A DNA stretch of 64,000 bases from Gammaproteobacteria bacterium (GTDB lineage: Bacteria; Pseudomonadota; Gammaproteobacteria; Pseudomonadales; Pseudohongiellaceae): the NCBI GenBank assembly GCA_009844085.1, contig VYCF01000024.1, forward strand, positions 186,001 through 250,000. Reading direction: 5' to 3'. Below, in pieces: positions 62,492-64,000 of the stretch. Positions within the stretch are counted from its first letter, which is position 1, and each line of letters starts with the position of its first letter. The notes beneath the pieces are model-generated. The model saw only the letters and a list, made by a program, of their open reading frames with translations. It was not told where the DNA came from and made no database searches. Made by a program: the position numbers and the translations under genes.

Positions 62492-63130
62492 CTAGCGTCC
62501 CGGTTCCGAATTCCAGAGCACCTTGTGCAACTGGATCTGCATCCGCACCGGCAAACGGTCATCGAGAATCCATTGCGCGAGTTGCGCCGGATCGAGTTCT
62601 TCGTGGGAAGGCGAGAACAGCACGTCGTCGATGCGCTCGGCAAGTCCGAATTTCCTGACCTGCCACGCGCTCCATTCGTAGTCCTTGCGGTCGCAGATCA
62701 CGAATTTGACCTGGTCGGTAGCGCGCAGGTGTTGCAAATTTTCGTATCGATTACGATGCGATTCGCGAGAACCCGGCGTTTTCAGGTCCATGACTATACA
62801 AACCCGGGGGTCGACCTCTTCCACCGGCATGGCGCCGCCGGTTTCCAGTGAAACCTCGAAGTCTCGATCACACAGCGCCTTGAGCAGATCGAGACACTCC
62901 GGCTGGGCCAGCGGTTCGCCGCCGGTCACGGTTACATGGCGGCAATTCCAGGAGGCGACCCGGTCGAGGATGTTCTCGAGTCCCATCAGTTCGCCACCGC
63001 TGAACGCATAGGCGGTATCGCAATAGACGCAGCGCAATGGGCAACCGGTCAGACGTACGAATACCGTCGGAATGCCCATGGTCCGGGTCTCCCCTTGCAG
63101 GGAATGGAAGATTTCGGTGATTCGGATCAA
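62492..63130 (-). CDS. queE: 7-carboxy-7-deazaguanine synthase QueE
   Basis: QueE is a radical-SAM enzyme that contracts carboxytetrahydropterin to carboxydeazaguanine. The 212-aa protein has the C-x3-C-x2-C cluster motif [21 protein letters not shown] at the N-terminus and [10 protein letters not shown]. It overlaps the cpoB stop by 4 bp (ATGA) and is followed by queC. With queD at 36 kb this completes QueD-QueE-QueC. Confidence 0.95.
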   Translation of the reverse strand: MIRITEIFHSLQGETRTMGIPTVFVRLTGCPLRCVYCDTAYAFSGGELMGLENILDRVASWNCRHVTVTGGEPLAQPECLDLLKALCDRDFEVSLETGGAMPVEEVDPRVCIVMDLKTPGSRESHRNRYENLQHLRATDQVKFVICDRKDYEWSAWQVRKFGLAERIDDVLFSPSHEELDPAQLAQWILDDRLPVRMQIQLHKVLWNSEPGR

Positions 63131-64000
63131 TCGAGTGACTGAAGGTTGGAGTCGGCGAGATTCGCGACTCCGGTGTTAGGGTAGCTGCGCTTGATGTCGT
63201 TGAAGAGATTTCGGGCTCGCGAGGTATCGCCGAGACGCTGAAAGGCTTGCCCGAGACCGTACATCGCATCGGGCAATTTCGGCGAGTCACCGTACTCGTT
63301 CAATATGATTTCATAGGAATCCCTGGCTTCGTCGAATCGGCCCAGATAAAGATACGACTGGCCTTTCCAGTAATGCGCGTTGGCGACGAATCTGCCCTCG
63401 GGATAGACGCTGAGATATTGATCGAACTCGGCGATGGAGCGCTCGAAATTCTCGTTGATCGCGGACTCATAGGCCATCTGGTAGAGTTGCTGCTCGCTCA
63501 GTACGACCGGTGGCAATGTCGATATGCGGCCGCGCCTCGGAACGGGATCGGCCGCTGCGGGTGAAGCGGATTCCGCATTCGCCGGATCCGGCGAAGCCGC
63601 CGGAGGCGACTCCGCCAATGAAGGCGGGGTTGTCTCGGAGGGAGTGGTTTGCGCCGGCGAATTCGCGTCCGGAACAGCCGTGACAGGCGCCGCGCCGTTT
63701 TCCAGCGCCTGCAGCCGCTCGTCCATATCGGTATAACGATTCAGGGAATCGCGCTGCAGCCTGCGCAGTTCGAATCCCTGTTCTTCGACCAGTGCGCGCA
63801 GGGCCTGCAATTCCGCGCGCATCTGGTTGTTCTGATCGAGCAGCAGCGACAGCGCGTCGTTATTGGCGCCGGCCGCCCCCCCTGCTTGAGTCTGGTTCTG
63901 GCCCGGGAACAATGGGCGCTCCTGCGCAGGCAACATCGCTGCCGCTAGCAGCAGGAATGCGCCGGTCAGAATCCTCGAACCGTCAAGCAGCAGGCCCCTG
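63127..64000 (-). CDS. cpoB: Cell division coordinator CpoB (YbgF), 5' end beyond the window
   Basis: CpoB links outer-membrane constriction (Tol-Pal) with peptidoglycan synthesis in the periplasm. The frame stays open to the window edge. The codons before the ATG at 63936 encode GAFLLLAAAMLPAQE, the hydrophobic core and cleavage site of a signal peptide, so the true start lies beyond 64000. After a coiled-coil (about 30-80 from that ATG) and a Pro/Ser/Ala linker, the C-terminus has TPR repeats (YESAINENFERSIAEFDQYL, AHYWKGQSYLYLGRFDEA). The cpoB-queE-queC-tRNA-Lys order is common in gammaproteobacteria. Confidence 0.92.
   Translation of the reverse strand, partial: RGLLLDGSRILTGAFLLLAAAMLPAQERPLFPGQNQTQAGGAAGANNDALSLLLDQNNQMRAELQALRALVEEQGFELRRLQRDSLNRYTDMDERLQALENGAAPVTAVPDANSPAQTTPSETTPPSLAESPPAASPDPANAESASPAAADPVPRRGRISTLPPVVLSEQQLYQMAYESAINENFERSIAEFDQYLSVYPEGRFVANAHYWKGQSYLYLGRFDEARDSYEIILNEYGDSPKLPDAMYGLGQAFQRLGDTSRARNLFNDIKRSYPNTGVANLADSNLQSLD

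Noticed and set aside
61791-63130. queC/queE next to the accessory operon suggesting a 7-deazapurine DNA modification (Dpd) system
   Set aside because: No DpdA (TGT-like) or other Dpd protein is seen, and cpoB-queE-queC-tRNA-Lys is an ordinary core arrangement; queD is elsewhere (36.0 kb).
63127-63936. CpoB starting at the ATG at 63936
   Set aside because: That start would remove the signal peptide; the hydrophobic core continues in frame to the window edge, so the gene is partial.

Overview
The window is about 53 kb of ordinary gammaproteobacterial chromosome, one AT-richer accessory block (about 53.6-61.3 kb), and then chromosome again to the right edge. Lineage evidence is the gene content and order: clpX-clpP-tig; fadBA-ttcA-yheU-tusA-pdxB; smc-zipA-ligA; lysS-prfB; dapA-bamC; bepA/nadA; and cpoB-queE-queC-tRNA-Lys. 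PdxB, ZipA, BamC and SMC (rather than MukB) point to a GC-rich, non-enteric gammaproteobacterium. I cannot name the genus.

Layout. 0-6 kb: protease and chaperone genes (clpX, clpP, tig), an alpha/beta hydrolase without its nucleophile, and a DUF6502-like two-gene unit. 6-11 kb: msrB with a beta-barrel gene, alaA, pdxB, tusA, yheU, ttcA. 11-15.5 kb: fatty-acid beta-oxidation (fadBA), then a mazEF toxin-antitoxin pair. 15.6-19 kb: a UDG-fold-like hypothetical, a polysaccharide deacetylase, a Bax-type hydrolase, bolA. 19-28 kb: a YlqF-type GTPase, an M16C peptidase, and a three-gene 2-oxoacid:ferredoxin oxidoreductase operon (flavoprotein-KorA-KorB). 28-35 kb: djlA, ligA, zipA, smc. 35-38 kb: an orphan antitoxin remnant, tRNA-Asp, tRNA-Val, queD, and an ECF sigma/anti-sigma unit. 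38-46.7 kb: ung, lysS, prfB (programmed frameshift), an MnmC-type oxidoreductase, an M18 aminopeptidase, an FKBP isomerase, a PLP decarboxylase. 46.8-53.5 kb: a leucine-rich lipoprotein, rmuC, bamC, dapA, a TusA-like protein, bepA, nadA.

The accessory block between nadA and tRNA-Lys holds the most unusual system. Six genes on the minus strand are packed with gaps of 3-23 bp or overlaps: a DndC-like PP-loop/Fe-S sulfurtransferase, a DUF262-DUF1524 nuclease-type protein (SspE/GmrSD-like architecture), a minimal SNF2 ATPase, a canonical ParB, a second ParB-like HTH protein without the nuclease domain, and a beta-CASP metallo-beta-lactamase nuclease. A divergent small membrane protein lies beside it. 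No DndD/E, DndB, SspB/C, cysteine desulfurase, methyltransferase, ParA or integrase is present. I read it as a candidate DNA-modification/restriction (defence) operon of a type I do not recognise; its function is inference.

Other unusual features: a family of about 138-bp hairpin repeats whose long stems differ completely in sequence between copies yet still pair (14.7, 16.3 and 61.6 kb), with apparent short forms elsewhere; an orphan ribbon-helix-helix gene with an intact operator that runs antisense into tRNA-Asp; and hairpins or a minicistron in the leaders of the oxidoreductase operon.
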